Source of the DNA: Comamonadaceae bacterium
Lineage (GTDB): Bacteria > Pseudomonadota > Gammaproteobacteria > Burkholderiales > Burkholderiaceae_C
DNA: 64,000 nt
Assembly (NCBI GenBank): GCA_027486755.1
Contig: JAIXOM010000026.1
Span: 61,843-125,842 of the forward strand
Reading direction: 5' to 3'
The first letter of the stretch is position 1, and each line of letters opens with the position of its first letter. A model generated the notes under the pieces. The model did not search any database and was not told the DNA's origin. It saw only the letters and a program-made list of their open reading frames with translations. The translations under genes and the position numbers were made by a program. Of this stretch, positions 1 to 9,819 are shown in pieces.

Positions 1-1762
1 GCATCAGTTCGGCGATACCCGGCAGGGCGTAGAACTGGCGCATGATGCCGGCGGCATTGCGCAGGTCTTCGATGGTCTCGAACAGCGGCACCACGATCAG
101 GTTCATGCGTGCCTGGCTCTGGCGCCTCGGTCCAGATGGGCGCAGTACGCCGTGCAGCAAGCCGCATTCCTTTTGCAGCAGCATGACTTCCAGCAGGTCG
201 CTGACGGCTTCAGTGTGGCTGATGATGTAGTGGCGTATGGCCTGTTCCCCATAGCGTTGGCGCACGCTGGCGGCGGTCTCAAAGATCGCCAGCTCCGATT
301 GGGTGAGCTCGCTGTAGGCGGCCTCGCGCAGCCGCACGGGGCGGGGGTCGGCCAGGAGCTGCAAGAGCAAGGACTGGCGCGTAGCTTCGTCCAGGGCCGC
401 GTAGTCAGGCGCCAGGTCGGCCACTTTGAGCAGCTCGGCGATCACCTGCTCGTGCTTGTCCGAGCTTTGCCGCAGATCCACCGTGGCCAGGTGAAAGCCG
501 AACACTTCGACCGCTCGAATCAGGCCGTGCAGGCGCTGATCGGCCAGCGGTTTGGCATGGTGTGACAGCAGCGAGGCTTCGATGGTGCGCAGGTCCACCA
601 GCAACTCCTGCGCCTGGGCGTATGGGTTTTTGGGGGGCAGGGCGTGACGGGCCGCATCGCCGCCGCTCAGTACCTTGAGGGTGGCGGCCAGGCGCGCATA
701 GATGCCGGTCAGGGCGCGGCGGTAGGGCTCGTCGAGCCGGTGCTCGTTGACGTCGGGCGACTGGTTGGCCAGCTCTTGCATGGCGGGCGAGATCGGGGTC
801 AGCAGGGCCGACATCGACAGCTCGCGCCCCAGCAGGTGCACCTCGGTGAGGTAGTGGCGCAGCGCCAGATCAGCCTGGCGCTCGAGCGCATAGGTCAAGG
901 TCAGCGCGCTGACATAGGGGTTGCCGTCGCGGTCTCCGCCTATCCACTGGCCCATGCGCAGGAAGTTGGCGACTGGGTGCTGACCGAGTTCGCGCTCGAG
1001 GTTGGCGTAGATCTTGGGGACCTCGCGCAGGAAGGTGGCCTCGTAGTAGGACAGGGCGTTATCGATCTCGTCGGCCACCGTCAGCTTGGTAAAGCGCAGC
1101 AGCCGGGTCTGCCACAGCTGCATCACCCGAGCCCGCAGCTGCGTCTCGTTGGCTTCGAGTTCGCGCGGGGTCAGCGCATCGCGGGCGGCGTTGAAGGCGG
1201 CTGCCCGCAGCCGGATGTCTTCGCGAGAGGCCAGCAGCTGCGCGATGTCGCGCTCGGCGTCGAGGATGCTTTTGCGCTGAACCTCAGTCGGGTGCGCGGT
1301 GAGCACCGGCGCCACCAGGCTGTGGGCCAGGGTCTGCGAGATGGTGCGCGTGGACAGCCCGGCCCAGCGCAGGCGGGCCAGGGCCACCTCGATGCTGCCT
1401 TCCTGGGTGTCGCCCTGGCGCTCATGGACGGCGCGCCGGCGAATGTGGTGACGGTCTTCGGCCAGATTGGCCAGGTGGCTGAAATAGGTGAAGGCCCGGA
1501 TCACGCTGACGGTCTGGTCGCCGCTCAGGCTTTTGAGCAGCTTTTTCAGGGCTTTATCGGCCTCATGGTCGGCATCGCGCCTAAAAGCCACCGACAGCTT
1601 GCGCACCTGCTCGACCAGGTCAAAGGCGGCTTGTCCTTCCTGTTCGCGGATCACATCGCCCAGGAGGCGGCCCAGCAGGCGGATGTCTTCCACCAGCGGC
1701 CGCTCGTTTTGGCGGCTGCGCGACGGTGCAGCGCTGGTTCTGGTGGGGGCAGGGTGGTTCAT
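1..1762 (-). CDS. ppc: Phosphoenolpyruvate carboxylase, N-terminal part (runs off window)
   Basis: Carboxylates phosphoenolpyruvate to oxaloacetate, the anaplerotic feed of the TCA cycle in the cytosol. About 587 codons are visible from the ATG at 1760-1762. The C-terminal third lies beyond base 1, so no stop is seen. The signature [13 protein letters not shown] carries the catalytic histidine (about His157), and [11 protein letters not shown] lies near residue 270; both are hallmarks of the family. The gene is divergent from hemC, an arrangement I know from other Burkholderiales. The start was chosen because it is the first in-frame ATG before clear homology ([19 protein letters not shown]). 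Identification is secure; the missing end is only a window effect. Confidence 0.95.
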   Translation of the reverse strand, partial: MNHPAPTRTSAAPSRSRQNERPLVEDIRLLGRLLGDVIREQEGQAAFDLVEQVRKLSVAFRRDADHEADKALKKLLKSLSGDQTVSVIRAFTYFSHLANLAEDRHHIRRRAVHERQGDTQEGSIEVALARLRWAGLSTRTISQTLAHSLVAPVLTAHPTEVQRKSILDAERDIAQLLASREDIRLRAAAFNAARDALTPRELEANETQLRARVMQLWQTRLLRFTKLTVADEIDNALSYYEATFLREVPKIYANLERELGQHPVANFLRMGQWIGGDRDGNPYVSALTLTYALERQADLALRHYLTEVHLLGRELSMSALLTPISPAMQELANQSPDVNEHRLDEPYRRALTGIYARLAATLKVLSGGDAARHALPPKNPYAQAQELLVDLRTIEASLLSHHAKPLADQRLHGLIRAVEVFGFHLATVDLRQSSDKHEQVIAELLKVADLAPDYAALDEATRQSLLLQLLADPRPVRLREAAYSELTQSELAIFETAASVRQRYGEQAIRHYIISHTEAVSDLLEVMLLQKECGLLHGVLRPSGPRRQSQARMNLIVVPLFETIEDLRNAAGIMRQFYALPGIAELM

Positions 1763-1775
1763 GACCGGCGGCGTA

Positions 1776-1801
1776 AATACCCCATGCTAGCATCGGGTAT
1801 T
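1776..1801. promoter_or_regulatory. 26-bp palindrome between ppc and hemC
   Basis: Arms AATACCC and GGGTATT flank the inner 10-base palindrome ATGCTAGCAT, separated from it by one C on each side. Only that central-flank pair fails to match in the whole 26 bp. It sits 13 bases from the ppc start and 38 bases from the hemC start, so a protein bound here could affect both divergent genes. The bound factor is unknown, and a role as an RNA hairpin in either leader is the alternative. Confidence 0.5.
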
Positions 1802-1839
1802 AACAGCCAATTACCACCGAGTTACCGGCAATCCATCCC

Positions 1840-2811
1840 ATGTCCAGCCCTAAAAAAGTCGTCATCGCCACCCGTGAAAGCCGCCTGGCCCTGTGGCAGG
1901 CCGAGCATGTCAAAGCCTTGCTGGAGCAGCAGCTGGGCTGGCAGGTCGAGCTGTTGGGCATGACCACCCAGGGCGATCAGATCCTGGATCGCTCGCTGAG
2001 CAAGGTCGGTGGCAAGGGCCTGTTTGTCAAGGAACTCGAAACCGCGCTGGCCGACGGCCGGGCCGATTTGGCGGTGCATTCGCTCAAGGATGTGCCCATG
2101 GACTTGCCCGAAGGCTTTGCCCTGGCCTGCGTGATGGAGCGTGAGGACCCGCGCGATGCCTTTGTGTCCAATCAGTTTGGCACGCTCGCTGACCTGCCCG
2201 CAGGTGCGGTGGTCGGCACCTCCAGCCTGCGCCGGCAGGTGCTGATCAGGGCTTTGCGCCCCGATCTGAAGATCATGCCGCTGCGTGGCAATCTCGACAC
2301 CCGTTTGCGCAAGCTTGACGAGGGCCATTACCAAGCCATCGTGCTGGCCGCCGCTGGCCTCAAACGCCTGGGTTTGGCCGGGCGCATTCGCTCGGTGTTC
2401 GAAGAAACCGACATGCTGCCGGCGGCCGGCCAAGGCGCATTGGGCATCGAGGTGCGGGCCGATCGGCAGGACATGCTGGACGGCTTGGCCACGCTGGCCC
2501 ACATGCCGAGCTGGCTGGCGGTGACGGCTGAGCGCGCGGTCTCGCGCGCCATGGGCGGCAGCTGCTCGATGCCGCTGGCTGCCTTCACCCGCGGTGCTGC
2601 CGCCGATGGCTTGCTGCGCCTGGACGCCGCCTGGGGTGACCCTGGCGATCTGGGCGATGAAGTGGTGCAGGCGGCGCCGCGGCCGCTCTCGCCGCTGGTG
2701 CGGGTCAGCGAGCAGGCTGTCGTGACCAACCAGGGCCAGGCCCGAGACCTGGGCGAGCGGGTCGCGGCTTTGCTGCGCGCCGGTGGTGCCCAAGGCCTGT
2801 CTGTCCATTGA
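1840..2811 (+). CDS. hemC: Hydroxymethylbilane synthase (porphobilinogen deaminase)
   Basis: Joins four porphobilinogens into hydroxymethylbilane in haem and sirohaem synthesis; cytosolic. At 323 aa it has the usual length. Catalytic Asp84 lies in SLKDVP. Cys242 in [11 protein letters not shown] is the attachment point of the dipyrromethane cofactor. GTSSLRR (127-132) and RGNLDTRL are substrate-binding arginine stretches of the family. It is the first gene of hemC-hemD-hemX-hemY, with hemD 43 bases downstream. The ATG start gives [20 protein letters not shown], the standard N-terminus. Confidence 0.97.
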   Translation: MSSPKKVVIATRESRLALWQAEHVKALLEQQLGWQVELLGMTTQGDQILDRSLSKVGGKGLFVKELETALADGRADLAVHSLKDVPMDLPEGFALACVMEREDPRDAFVSNQFGTLADLPAGAVVGTSSLRRQVLIRALRPDLKIMPLRGNLDTRLRKLDEGHYQAIVLAAAGLKRLGLAGRIRSVFEETDMLPAAGQGALGIEVRADRQDMLDGLATLAHMPSWLAVTAERAVSRAMGGSCSMPLAAFTRGAAADGLLRLDAAWGDPGDLGDEVVQAAPRPLSPLVRVSEQAVVTNQGQARDLGERVAALLRAGGAQGLSVH

Positions 2812-2854
2812 GGCCCGCCCCTGTGGCAGCCGGCCCGGCTGACCCGAAGGCCTG

Positions 2855-3643
2855 ATGAAAACCACCGCTTGCGTCTTGGTCACCCGCCCGCTGGCCGATG
2901 CTCAGCGCTGGGTGGCTCAGTTGCAGGCCGCTGGTCTGCCCGCCCTGGCCATGCCTTTGCTTGAGATCGCGCCGCTGCTGCCGCCCTCCGAGTTGGCTGC
3001 CTGGCGGCAGCGGCTGCCGCAGTATGCGGCGTTGATGTTTGTCAGTGGCAACGCGGTGGAGCATTTTTTCGAAGGCTGGTCTGGCCCCTGGCCGCCTGGC
3101 CTGCGCTGTCTGGCCCCCGGGCCGGGTACGGGAGCCAGGCTGCGCTCACTGGGTATTGCTGAGTCCCTGATCGACGAGCCGGCTCAGGACGCTGAGCAGT
3201 TCGATTCCGAAGCGCTTTGGCAGGTCATCGGTCAGCGCCCTTGGGCCGGCCGTCAGGTCTTGCTGGTGCGTGGCAACAGCGCACATAAGGCTAGCTCGCA
3301 CAGTGATGGCGGGGTCGGCCGCAACTGGCTGGCCGAGCAGCTTGAACGATGCGGTGCTGCGGTGTCATCGGTGGCGGTCTATGAGCGGCGTTCGCCGCAG
3401 TTTTCGAGCGAGCAGCATCAGCGCATCTTGGATGCCAGCCGAGACGGCTCACTGTGGCTGTTCAGCAGCTCGGAGGCGATTGCCCATTTGCCGGCCGGGC
3501 TGGACTGGGGTGAGGCCCGCGCTCTGGCTACCCATCCGCGCATCGCGCAGGCTGCTCGAATGGCTGGGTTCGCGCAAGTGCTTCAATCCAGGCCTGCACT
3601 GGCCGAGGTGTTGGCCTCGATAAAATCGGCTTTCCATGAATGA
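2855..3643 (+). CDS. hemD: Uroporphyrinogen-III synthase
   Basis: Cyclises hydroxymethylbilane with D-ring inversion to uroporphyrinogen III. It is 262 aa, normal for HemD. The family is poorly conserved; recognisable parts are the N-terminal VLVTRPLADAQRWVAQLQ, VSGNAVEHFF near residue 65 and LLVRGNSA near 140. GAAG-type ribosome site GAAGG lies five bases before the ATG. It follows hemC and overlaps hemX by eight bases (3636-3643), pointing to translational coupling. Context makes the call strong even though sequence alone is modest. Confidence 0.9.
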   Translation: MKTTACVLVTRPLADAQRWVAQLQAAGLPALAMPLLEIAPLLPPSELAAWRQRLPQYAALMFVSGNAVEHFFEGWSGPWPPGLRCLAPGPGTGARLRSLGIAESLIDEPAQDAEQFDSEALWQVIGQRPWAGRQVLLVRGNSAHKASSHSDGGVGRNWLAEQLERCGAAVSSVAVYERRSPQFSSEQHQRILDASRDGSLWLFSSSEAIAHLPAGLDWGEARALATHPRIAQAARMAGFAQVLQSRPALAEVLASIKSAFHE

Positions 3644-4805
3644 GCCCGCGGCTTCGGCCCCTTCTTCCGCATCGACGACAGGTCCATCGCAAGGCATGCC
3701 TGCGGCCGCAGCGGTGCCGCAAGGCGCGGCCGATCTGCCGCCCCCCATCCAGGATCTGACGCCGACCGCCGACTGGTGGCAGAGCCGCTGGTGGGCCTGG
3801 CTGGTGCTGGCCCTGGCTGCGGCCGGTCTGGGCCTGGCGGTGCTGCTGTGGCAAAAGCTCAGCGGCATCCAGGAGGAGTTGGCACGCCGCAGCCAGGATA
3901 CCGGGGCCCAGGCCATCAGTGCGCGCACCATGGCCCAGCAGGCGCAGGAGACCGCCCGTGACATGGCTGCCCGGGTCGCCGGGCTGGAGTCGCGGCTGAG
4001 CGAGGTCAGTTTGCAGCGCCAGCAGCTGGAGGAATTGATGCAGAGCCTGTCGCGCTCGCGCGATGAGAACCTGGTGGTAGACATTGAGTCGGCCCTGCGT
4101 CTGGCCCAGCAGCAGGCCCAGCTGACCGGCAGTGCCGAGCCGCTGCTGGCCGCCTTGCGCACCGCCGAACAGCGGCTGCAGCGCGCCGCCCAGCCGCGTC
4201 TTAACCCGGTGCTGCGCGCCATCACCCAGGACAGCGAACGCATCAAGGCCGCCGCGGTCACCGATATTCCAGCCCTGCTGGTCAAGATCGACGAATTGGC
4301 CCGCTTGTTCGACGACCTGCCCTTGGCCAACGGCGCTGTCCCCGAGTTGCCGGCGCCGCAGGCGTCCGTTGTGGCGGAGGAAAAGCCCAAGGACCAGGGT
4401 CTGATTCGGGCCACCACAGGCGCGGTCAGCGATTGGTTCGTCCGTACTTTCTCTTCGGTCGTGGCGACTGTTCGCGATGAGGCGCGGGGGCTCTTGCGCG
4501 TCAGTCGCATCGACCAGCCCGAGGCTGCCTTGCTGGCGCCGGAGCAGGCCTTTTTCCTGCGGGAAAATACCAAGCTCAAATTGCTCAATGCCCGCCTAGC
4601 GCTGCTGTCGCGTCAAAGCGAGGTGGCCCGTTCGGACCTTGCTGGGGTGCAAGCGGCGCTGCAGCGATATTTTGATGCCTCCTCGCGCAAGACCCAGGCT
4701 GCCGCGGCGCTGCTGCAGCAGGTTCAAGCCAGCCTGAAGTCCACTGAGTTGCCGCGTCTGGACCAGACGGTGACCGCCCTGGCGGCGGTGGCCGGCGGGC
4801 GCTGA
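3636..4805 (+). CDS. hemX: HemX-like inner-membrane protein (uroporphyrinogen-III C-methyltransferase family name)
   Basis: A 389-aa protein of the HemX family. The family is sometimes named as a C-methyltransferase, but no methyltransferase fold is seen here. There is a Pro/Ala-rich cytoplasmic N-terminus, one membrane segment at about 52-72 (WWAWLVLALAAAGLGLAVLLW) and then a long Gln/Arg/Leu-rich, probably coiled-coil periplasmic part. Its exact role is unsettled; it is found in haem operons and may organise late haem enzymes at the membrane with HemY. It overlaps hemD by eight bases and is followed by hemY ten bases later. Confidence 0.9.
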   Translation: MNEPAASAPSSASTTGPSQGMPAAAAVPQGAADLPPPIQDLTPTADWWQSRWWAWLVLALAAAGLGLAVLLWQKLSGIQEELARRSQDTGAQAISARTMAQQAQETARDMAARVAGLESRLSEVSLQRQQLEELMQSLSRSRDENLVVDIESALRLAQQQAQLTGSAEPLLAALRTAEQRLQRAAQPRLNPVLRAITQDSERIKAAAVTDIPALLVKIDELARLFDDLPLANGAVPELPAPQASVVAEEKPKDQGLIRATTGAVSDWFVRTFSSVVATVRDEARGLLRVSRIDQPEAALLAPEQAFFLRENTKLKLLNARLALLSRQSEVARSDLAGVQAALQRYFDASSRKTQAAAALLQQVQASLKSTELPRLDQTVTALAAVAGGR

Positions 4806-4815
4806 ACCCCCGATC

Positions 4816-6105
4816 ATGCGCGCCGCACTCTGGCTCATTGCCCTGTTTGCCATTGCGGTGGCGGTGGCCTTGTTTGCGGGTAACAACCAGGCCGTGTTGA
4901 CGCTGTTCTGGCCGCCGCACCGGGTTGACCTGTCGCTCAATTTGGCGCTGCTGCTGGCGGCGCTGGCCTTTTTGGTGCTGCATCTGGCTTTGCGCGCTTT
5001 TGCTGCTGCCTTTTCTTTGCCGATGCAGGCGCGTCGATGGCGGGCCCAGCAAAAAGAGCGCGCTATGCAGGCGGCGCTGATGGATGGCTTAGCCCACCTG
5101 CTGGCCGGGCGCTTCATCCGCGCCTCGCGGGCGGCGCAAAGTGCGCTGGCGCAAGAGCGCAGCCTGGCGCAATTGGCCAGCGAAGTTGGCCAGGACAGCG
5201 GCTACAACCCACAACGCGCGCTGCAACTGCGTTCACTGGCCCATCTGGTGGTCGCCGAAAGCGCTCAGGCCCTGCAGGACAAGCCCTTGCGCGACGAGCA
5301 CCTGCGGTTGGCGCTGGAGCCAGCGCCTCAGCGCATCGGGGTGGAAACGCGCGAGGGCATAGCGCTGCGCGCAGCCCGTTGGGCGCTGGAGGACCGGGAG
5401 CCCCTGTTGGCGCTTGAACGTCTGGAGCAGTTGCCGGTGGGTGTGGCCCGACGCACACTTGCGCTGCGCCTGCGCCTGAAGGCAGCACGTCTGGCCCGGC
5501 GCAGCGCCGAGGCGATGGAGACAGCGCGTCTGCTGGCCAAACACCGTGCCTTCTCGCCGCAGGCCGCGCAAAGCATCGTGCGGGGGCTGGCTCTGGAGTG
5601 GCTGCAAGGCGCTATGGATACGCGTTCCTTGCAGCAGGTCTGGCTCAGCCTGGATGCCGAGGAGCGCGCCATGCCTGAGGTTGCGGTCCACGCGGCCGGC
5701 CGTTTGATGAGCCTGGGCGGCGATGCATTGCAAGCGCGCCAGTGGCTCGATCAGGTTTGGGATGCGATGGTCGAGTCCGAGGCCGTCGTGCCTGAGGATC
5801 TGCAGGTTCGCCTGGTCACCACCTTGGAGCGGGGCCTGGACAGCATCGATTCAGATTGGCTGGCGCGCATTGAGGCAGCTCTGCTTGGCCGTCCGCGCGA
5901 TCCCAATTTTCAGTACCTGGCCGGCATGGCCTGCCTGCACCGCCAGCTTTGGGGCAAGGCGCAGCAATTGCTGGGGCAGGCGGTGCTGAATCTGCAGGAC
6001 GCCGATTTGCAAAGGCGAGCCTGGCGGGCGCTGGCGCAACTGGCCGAGCAGCGCGGCGATGCCGCTGCGGCCCAGCAGGCCTGGCGCAAGCTCAGTCAGG
6101 CTTGA
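4816..6105 (+). CDS. hemY: HemY-type haem biosynthesis-associated membrane protein
   Basis: A 429-aa member of the proteobacterial HemY_N family, not the Bacillus protoporphyrinogen oxidase of the same name. Two membrane segments lie at about 1-22 and 41-63 with NNQAVLTLFWPPHRVDLS between them. The remaining roughly 350 residues are Ala/Leu/Arg-rich helical repeats of TPR type, ending in an RAWRALAQLAEQRGD-like repeat. It is the last gene of the haem operon and is followed by a strong hairpin at 6211-6242. The molecular role is not established. Confidence 0.9.
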   Translation: MRAALWLIALFAIAVAVALFAGNNQAVLTLFWPPHRVDLSLNLALLLAALAFLVLHLALRAFAAAFSLPMQARRWRAQQKERAMQAALMDGLAHLLAGRFIRASRAAQSALAQERSLAQLASEVGQDSGYNPQRALQLRSLAHLVVAESAQALQDKPLRDEHLRLALEPAPQRIGVETREGIALRAARWALEDREPLLALERLEQLPVGVARRTLALRLRLKAARLARRSAEAMETARLLAKHRAFSPQAAQSIVRGLALEWLQGAMDTRSLQQVWLSLDAEERAMPEVAVHAAGRLMSLGGDALQARQWLDQVWDAMVESEAVVPEDLQVRLVTTLERGLDSIDSDWLARIEAALLGRPRDPNFQYLAGMACLHRQLWGKAQQLLGQAVLNLQDADLQRRAWRALAQLAEQRGDAAAAQQAWRKLSQA

Positions 6106-6210
6106 GCTCGCGGCTCAGGCGCTAGGCCGAAGGCTACGCAGCAGGCCAGCGGCTAGCCAGGACGCAGGACTTACTTCGCAGGCGCTGGAATCAGGATGCA
6201 GACTTCGGAA

Positions 6211-6242
6211 ATGAATCAGGGGCCCGCAGGCCCCTGATTCAT
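6211..6242. terminator. Perfect 14-bp hairpin between convergent hemY and rne
   Basis: Arms 6211-6224 and 6229-6242 are exact reverse complements (ATGAATCAGGGGCC and its partner) around the loop CGCA. The hairpin lies between two converging genes and could stop transcription from both sides. No T-run follows on either strand, so it may be an RNA-end stabiliser or a rho-assisted stop rather than a classical terminator. Confidence 0.6.
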
Positions 6243-6248
6243 GCGCTG

Positions 6249-9233
6249 TCAGCCCTTGGGCTGGGACGCCTCGAAGGGCAGTTCCATATTGCGCAGATCG
6301 CGCCGCGTCTCGACCAGAATCAAGGGGCCCTGGTCAATCTGCACCACCGGCGGCCGCTCGCGCGGCACATGGACGGGCTTGGGCTCGGCTGCGATGGCAG
6401 CCTGGACCTGAGCGATCTTGTCGGCGTCCGAGTTCACCCATTGCAGGCCGGAACCTTGGGCGACCTGCAGCAGGTCCTCAACCGGCAGCTGGTAGGTCTG
6501 CACCTTGGGCAGGGCAGGCTTGGCTGGTGACGAACTCGTGCTGGCCACCGGTGCTTTCTCAGCGGTGATCACAGTCTGCGCTGGCGCAGTTTCAGCCAGC
6601 GGCAGGCTGGCTTGCACCTCGCTGGCGCTGGGCCCACTGAGGCCTTCGGCGGCCGATGTGTGTCCCTCGCCGGCCTCGGTACGCTCACGACGCTCACGGC
6701 CAGAGCGGCCGCGGCGTTCGCGGTTGGGGCGACCATCGGTGCCCTCGTCGCGGCCTGTCGGAGCGCTCGACGACTCTTGGCCTTCGGTGGCCACGGCCTG
6801 TTCGGTCGCTGCGCCCTCGCCAGCGCTCTCGCGCCCGCCCCTGTCGCTGCGCTCGCGGCGTGGTCGCTCGCCTCGCTCATGCCGGCCTTCGCCCTCGGCA
6901 CGGCCGTCCGAGCCCTGTGCTGCGGCCTGCATCGCGGCCAGATTAGCCGCTGCCAGTTCCTGCTGGCTGACTTCATCGGCGCTGGCGGAGGTCTGCTCGT
7001 TGCGCTCGCCGCGTTCACCGCGTTCACGCCGGCCCCGCCCGCCTTCCCGGCCCTCGCGTGGCTCACGTTGTTCCCTGGGCTCGCGGGGTTCACGCGGCTC
7101 CCTGGTCTCGCGGGATTCGCCGCCATCGGCTCGGGCTTGACCGAGTCTTTCAGCAGGGCGTTCAGCCCCGCGCTCAGCGCCCCGTTCGCCTTGCGGCCGA
7201 CCCGAGCGTCCACCTCGGCGGCCGCCTTCGCGTCCTTCCTGGCCCTCGCGTTGGCCATCACGTTGGCCATCCCGTGCTTCCGCGTTTTCGCCGGCGCCTG
7301 ATGCGCGGGCTTCGCCGCTGCGCTCAGAGCGCTCGCCGCGGCCACGGCCGCGGCGGCCACGTTCACCGCGTTCGCCTCTTTCGGAGCGCTCGCCGGGGCG
7401 GGCCTCGCGCTTGTCTTCGGCTTTTTCGGCAACCGGCGTATACGCCGCTGCGGGTGCCGGTGCCGGGCTGGCGGGGGCGCCGCCAAACAGGCCTTTGAGC
7501 CAGGAAACAAAGCCTTTTTCTGCCACCGGTGCAGGCGCTGCGACCTGGGGCGCGGGGGCCGCCGGGCGCGGCTCAGGCGCCGGCTTCCTGGCCTCGACCG
7601 GTTTGGGCGTCTCGGGCACGATGGGGGCAGGCATATCGGGCAATACGCCCTTGATGACCGGCTCCTGTTTGTTGTGCTTTTCCTGGCTGCGACGGGTAAC
7701 GGTGGTTGGGTCCTCGAACTCTTCGGCCGTCTTGTAGCTGGCGGCCATGCCGTCAAGGCGGGCATCGTCATGCTTGAGGCGCTCGAGCTTGTAGTTGGGC
7801 GTCTCCAGGGTCTTGTTGGGCACTAGCATCACTGCGATACGCTGCTTCATTTCGATCTTCGCGATCTCGCTGCGTTTCTCATTGAGCAGGAAGGATGCCA
7901 CCTCGACCGGCACCTGGCAGTGCACTGCCGCAGTGTTGTCCTTGAGGGAGTCTTCCTGGATGATGCGCAGGATTTGCAGTGCAGAGCTTTCGGTATCGCG
8001 GATGTGGCCGGCACCGCCGCAACGGGGGCAGGGGATGGAAGCGCCTTCCGAGAGGGCCGGGCGCAGGCGCTGGCGGCTCATCTCGAGCAGACCGAATTTG
8101 CTGATCGAGCCGAACTGAACCCGGGCACGGTCCTGGCGCAGGGCGTCGCGCAGGCGGTTTTCCACCTCGCGGCGGTTCTTGCTTTCCTCCATGTCGATGA
8201 AGTCGATCACGATCAGGCCGCCAAGGTCACGCAGGCGCATCTGGCGGGCCACCTCGTCAGCCGCTTCCAGATTGGTGCGGGTGGCGGTTTCCTCGATGTC
8301 GCCGCCCTTGATGGCGCGCGCCGAGTTCACGTCCACCGAGACCAGGGCCTCGGTATGGTCGATCACGATGGCCCCGCCCGAGGGCAGGTTGACCGTGCGG
8401 GCATAGGCCGACTCGATCTGGTGCTCGATCTGAAAGCGTGAGAACAGCGGCGTGTCGTCACGGTAGCGCTTGACCCGGTGCTCATGCTCGGGCATGACAT
8501 GGGCCATGAACTGCTTGGCCTGCTCGTAGATGTCGTCGGTGTCCATCAGGATGTCACCGATATCGCTGTTGAAGTAATCGCGGATGGCGCGAATGACCAG
8601 GCTGGACTCCTGGTAAATCAGGAAGGCGCCCTTGCCGGCCTTGCCAGCGCCGTCAATCGCATTCCACAGCTTGAGCAGGTAGTTCAGGTCCCACTGCAAT
8701 TCGGGCGCGCTGCGGCCGATGCCGGCGGTGCGGGCGATGATGGACATGCCATTGGGGTATTCAAGCTGGTCCATCGCCTCCTTGAGCTCGGCCCGGTCGT
8801 CGCCCTCAATGCGCCGGCTCACGCCGCCGCCGCGCGGGTTGTTGGGCATCAGCACCACATAGCGGCCTGCCAATGAAATGAAGGTGGTGAGGGCCGCGCC
8901 TTTGTTGCCGCGCTCTTCCTTTTCCACCTGGATCAGCATTTCCTGACCCTCTTTGATCACGTCTTGGATGCGCGCCTGGGAGGCCGACACATTGCCAGAG
9001 AAATACTGTTTGGAGATTTCTTTGAAGGGCAAAAAGCCGTGACGGTCTTCGCCATAGTCGACGAAGCAGGCCTCCAGCGAGGGCTCGACCCGGGTGACCA
9101 CCGCCTTGTAGATGTTGCCCTTGCGCTGTTCGCGCCCTTCGATTTCGATTTCATAGTCAAGCAGCTTTTGGCCGTCGACGATGGCCAGGCGGCGCTCTTC
9201 GGCCTGCGTGGCATTGATCAGCATTCTTTTCAT
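6249..9233 (-). CDS. rne: Ribonuclease E
   Basis: The main endoribonuclease for mRNA decay and rRNA/tRNA processing, acting at the inner membrane and as degradosome scaffold. It has 994 aa. An S1 RNA-binding domain occupies about 35-125. Catalytic Asp301 (SVDVNSARA) and Asp344 (LIVIDFIDM) and the zinc-link Cys402/Cys405 (PCPRCGGAG) align with E. coli 303/346/404/407. After about residue 510 it becomes disordered: Ala/Pro-rich linkers, then an Arg/Glu/Gly-rich stretch with tandem Arg-Glu-Pro repeats near 705-725. The tail ends in a short conserved-looking segment. The ATG start follows an AGGAAA ribosome site. It is divergent from rluC, as in E. coli. Confidence 0.97.
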   Translation of the reverse strand: MKRMLINATQAEERRLAIVDGQKLLDYEIEIEGREQRKGNIYKAVVTRVEPSLEACFVDYGEDRHGFLPFKEISKQYFSGNVSASQARIQDVIKEGQEMLIQVEKEERGNKGAALTTFISLAGRYVVLMPNNPRGGGVSRRIEGDDRAELKEAMDQLEYPNGMSIIARTAGIGRSAPELQWDLNYLLKLWNAIDGAGKAGKGAFLIYQESSLVIRAIRDYFNSDIGDILMDTDDIYEQAKQFMAHVMPEHEHRVKRYRDDTPLFSRFQIEHQIESAYARTVNLPSGGAIVIDHTEALVSVDVNSARAIKGGDIEETATRTNLEAADEVARQMRLRDLGGLIVIDFIDMEESKNRREVENRLRDALRQDRARVQFGSISKFGLLEMSRQRLRPALSEGASIPCPRCGGAGHIRDTESSALQILRIIQEDSLKDNTAAVHCQVPVEVASFLLNEKRSEIAKIEMKQRIAVMLVPNKTLETPNYKLERLKHDDARLDGMAASYKTAEEFEDPTTVTRRSQEKHNKQEPVIKGVLPDMPAPIVPETPKPVEARKPAPEPRPAAPAPQVAAPAPVAEKGFVSWLKGLFGGAPASPAPAPAAAYTPVAEKAEDKREARPGERSERGERGERGRRGRGRGERSERSGEARASGAGENAEARDGQRDGQREGQEGREGGRRGGRSGRPQGERGAERGAERPAERLGQARADGGESRETREPREPREPREQREPREGREGGRGRRERGERGERNEQTSASADEVSQQELAAANLAAMQAAAQGSDGRAEGEGRHERGERPRRERSDRGGRESAGEGAATEQAVATEGQESSSAPTGRDEGTDGRPNRERRGRSGRERRERTEAGEGHTSAAEGLSGPSASEVQASLPLAETAPAQTVITAEKAPVASTSSSPAKPALPKVQTYQLPVEDLLQVAQGSGLQWVNSDADKIAQVQAAIAAEPKPVHVPRERPPVVQIDQGPLILVETRRDLRNMELPFEASQPKG

Positions 9234-9790
9234 AGCAATTTCCTGTCGTTCGCGTTCACATGCCCGAAATGGGCTGGGATGCCTTGAAGCAGGCGCGAAG
9301 CGAACGGGGGAATTGCCGGAGAGCCGGCACCGACCAAGCTGACCCCTTTGGGGTCAACTCAGTAGATGGGGCGTGGGCGCGTGGACGAGGTTAGCGAGGG
9401 TCAAAGTCGGAAGGCTCGGGCCGTCAGCGGCCCGGTGTGCCGGGATGAGCGCACGCCGATTGGACCCGGGGCATGTCTGTGGCAGCCAAAAGCGCCACAG
9501 GCCCAGCAATCCCAAAAGCAGTGTCATCGAGAGCATTTCCGAGTAAGACCTTGTGCTCACCTGAATCCGCCAGCAGCCTTGAAGTGGAGGCTGCCAGCTG
9601 GGGTATTCCGTGTGTGTTCGTATCGCGTCGACCTGACCGCACCGTCGTTGCGAGTGGGGGCGTCTGGGCCGGATCCCTCGGTGGCGACGGTCGGCGGGCA
9701 CCGACCTCCAGTGGGGCCGTCACGGATTGGCTTGCATGGTCTAAACTGCCAGACAAATCAATCACTTACGGCGCGTCTCTGGTGAAATCG
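9234..9790 (-). promoter_or_regulatory. Predicted long 5' leader of rne mRNA
   Basis: No gene is supported in the 575 bases between rne and rluC. A promoter-like pair on the minus strand (9791-9819) would start an RNA near 9784 and give rne a leader of about 550 nt. The leader contains a perfect hairpin TGACCCC-TTT-GGGGTCA at 9340-9356 and further GC-rich inverted segments. E. coli rne has a long leader through which RNase E cuts its own message; whether that happens here is inference. Confidence 0.45.
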
Positions 9791-9819
9791 ATTATAGGGG
9801 CAGGACCCGTGTCAGCCAA
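9791..9819 (-). promoter_or_regulatory. Promoter candidate for rne
   Basis: Read on the minus strand, TTGGCT (9819-9814), a 17-base spacer and a perfect TATAAT (9796-9791) make a good sigma-70 promoter. It overlaps the proposed GTG start of divergent rluC (9809), so expression of the two genes may interfere. Confidence 0.6.

Noticed and set aside
644..1963. 439-codon open frame on the plus strand over ppc
   Set aside because: It is antisense to a clear PEP carboxylase frame, has skewed Gly/Gln/Val composition and no family motif; a product of high GC.
6505..7771. Several long frames on both strands over the RNase E tail
   Set aside because: They mirror the Arg/Glu/Ala low-complexity coding of rne; no ribosome sites or recognisable domains.
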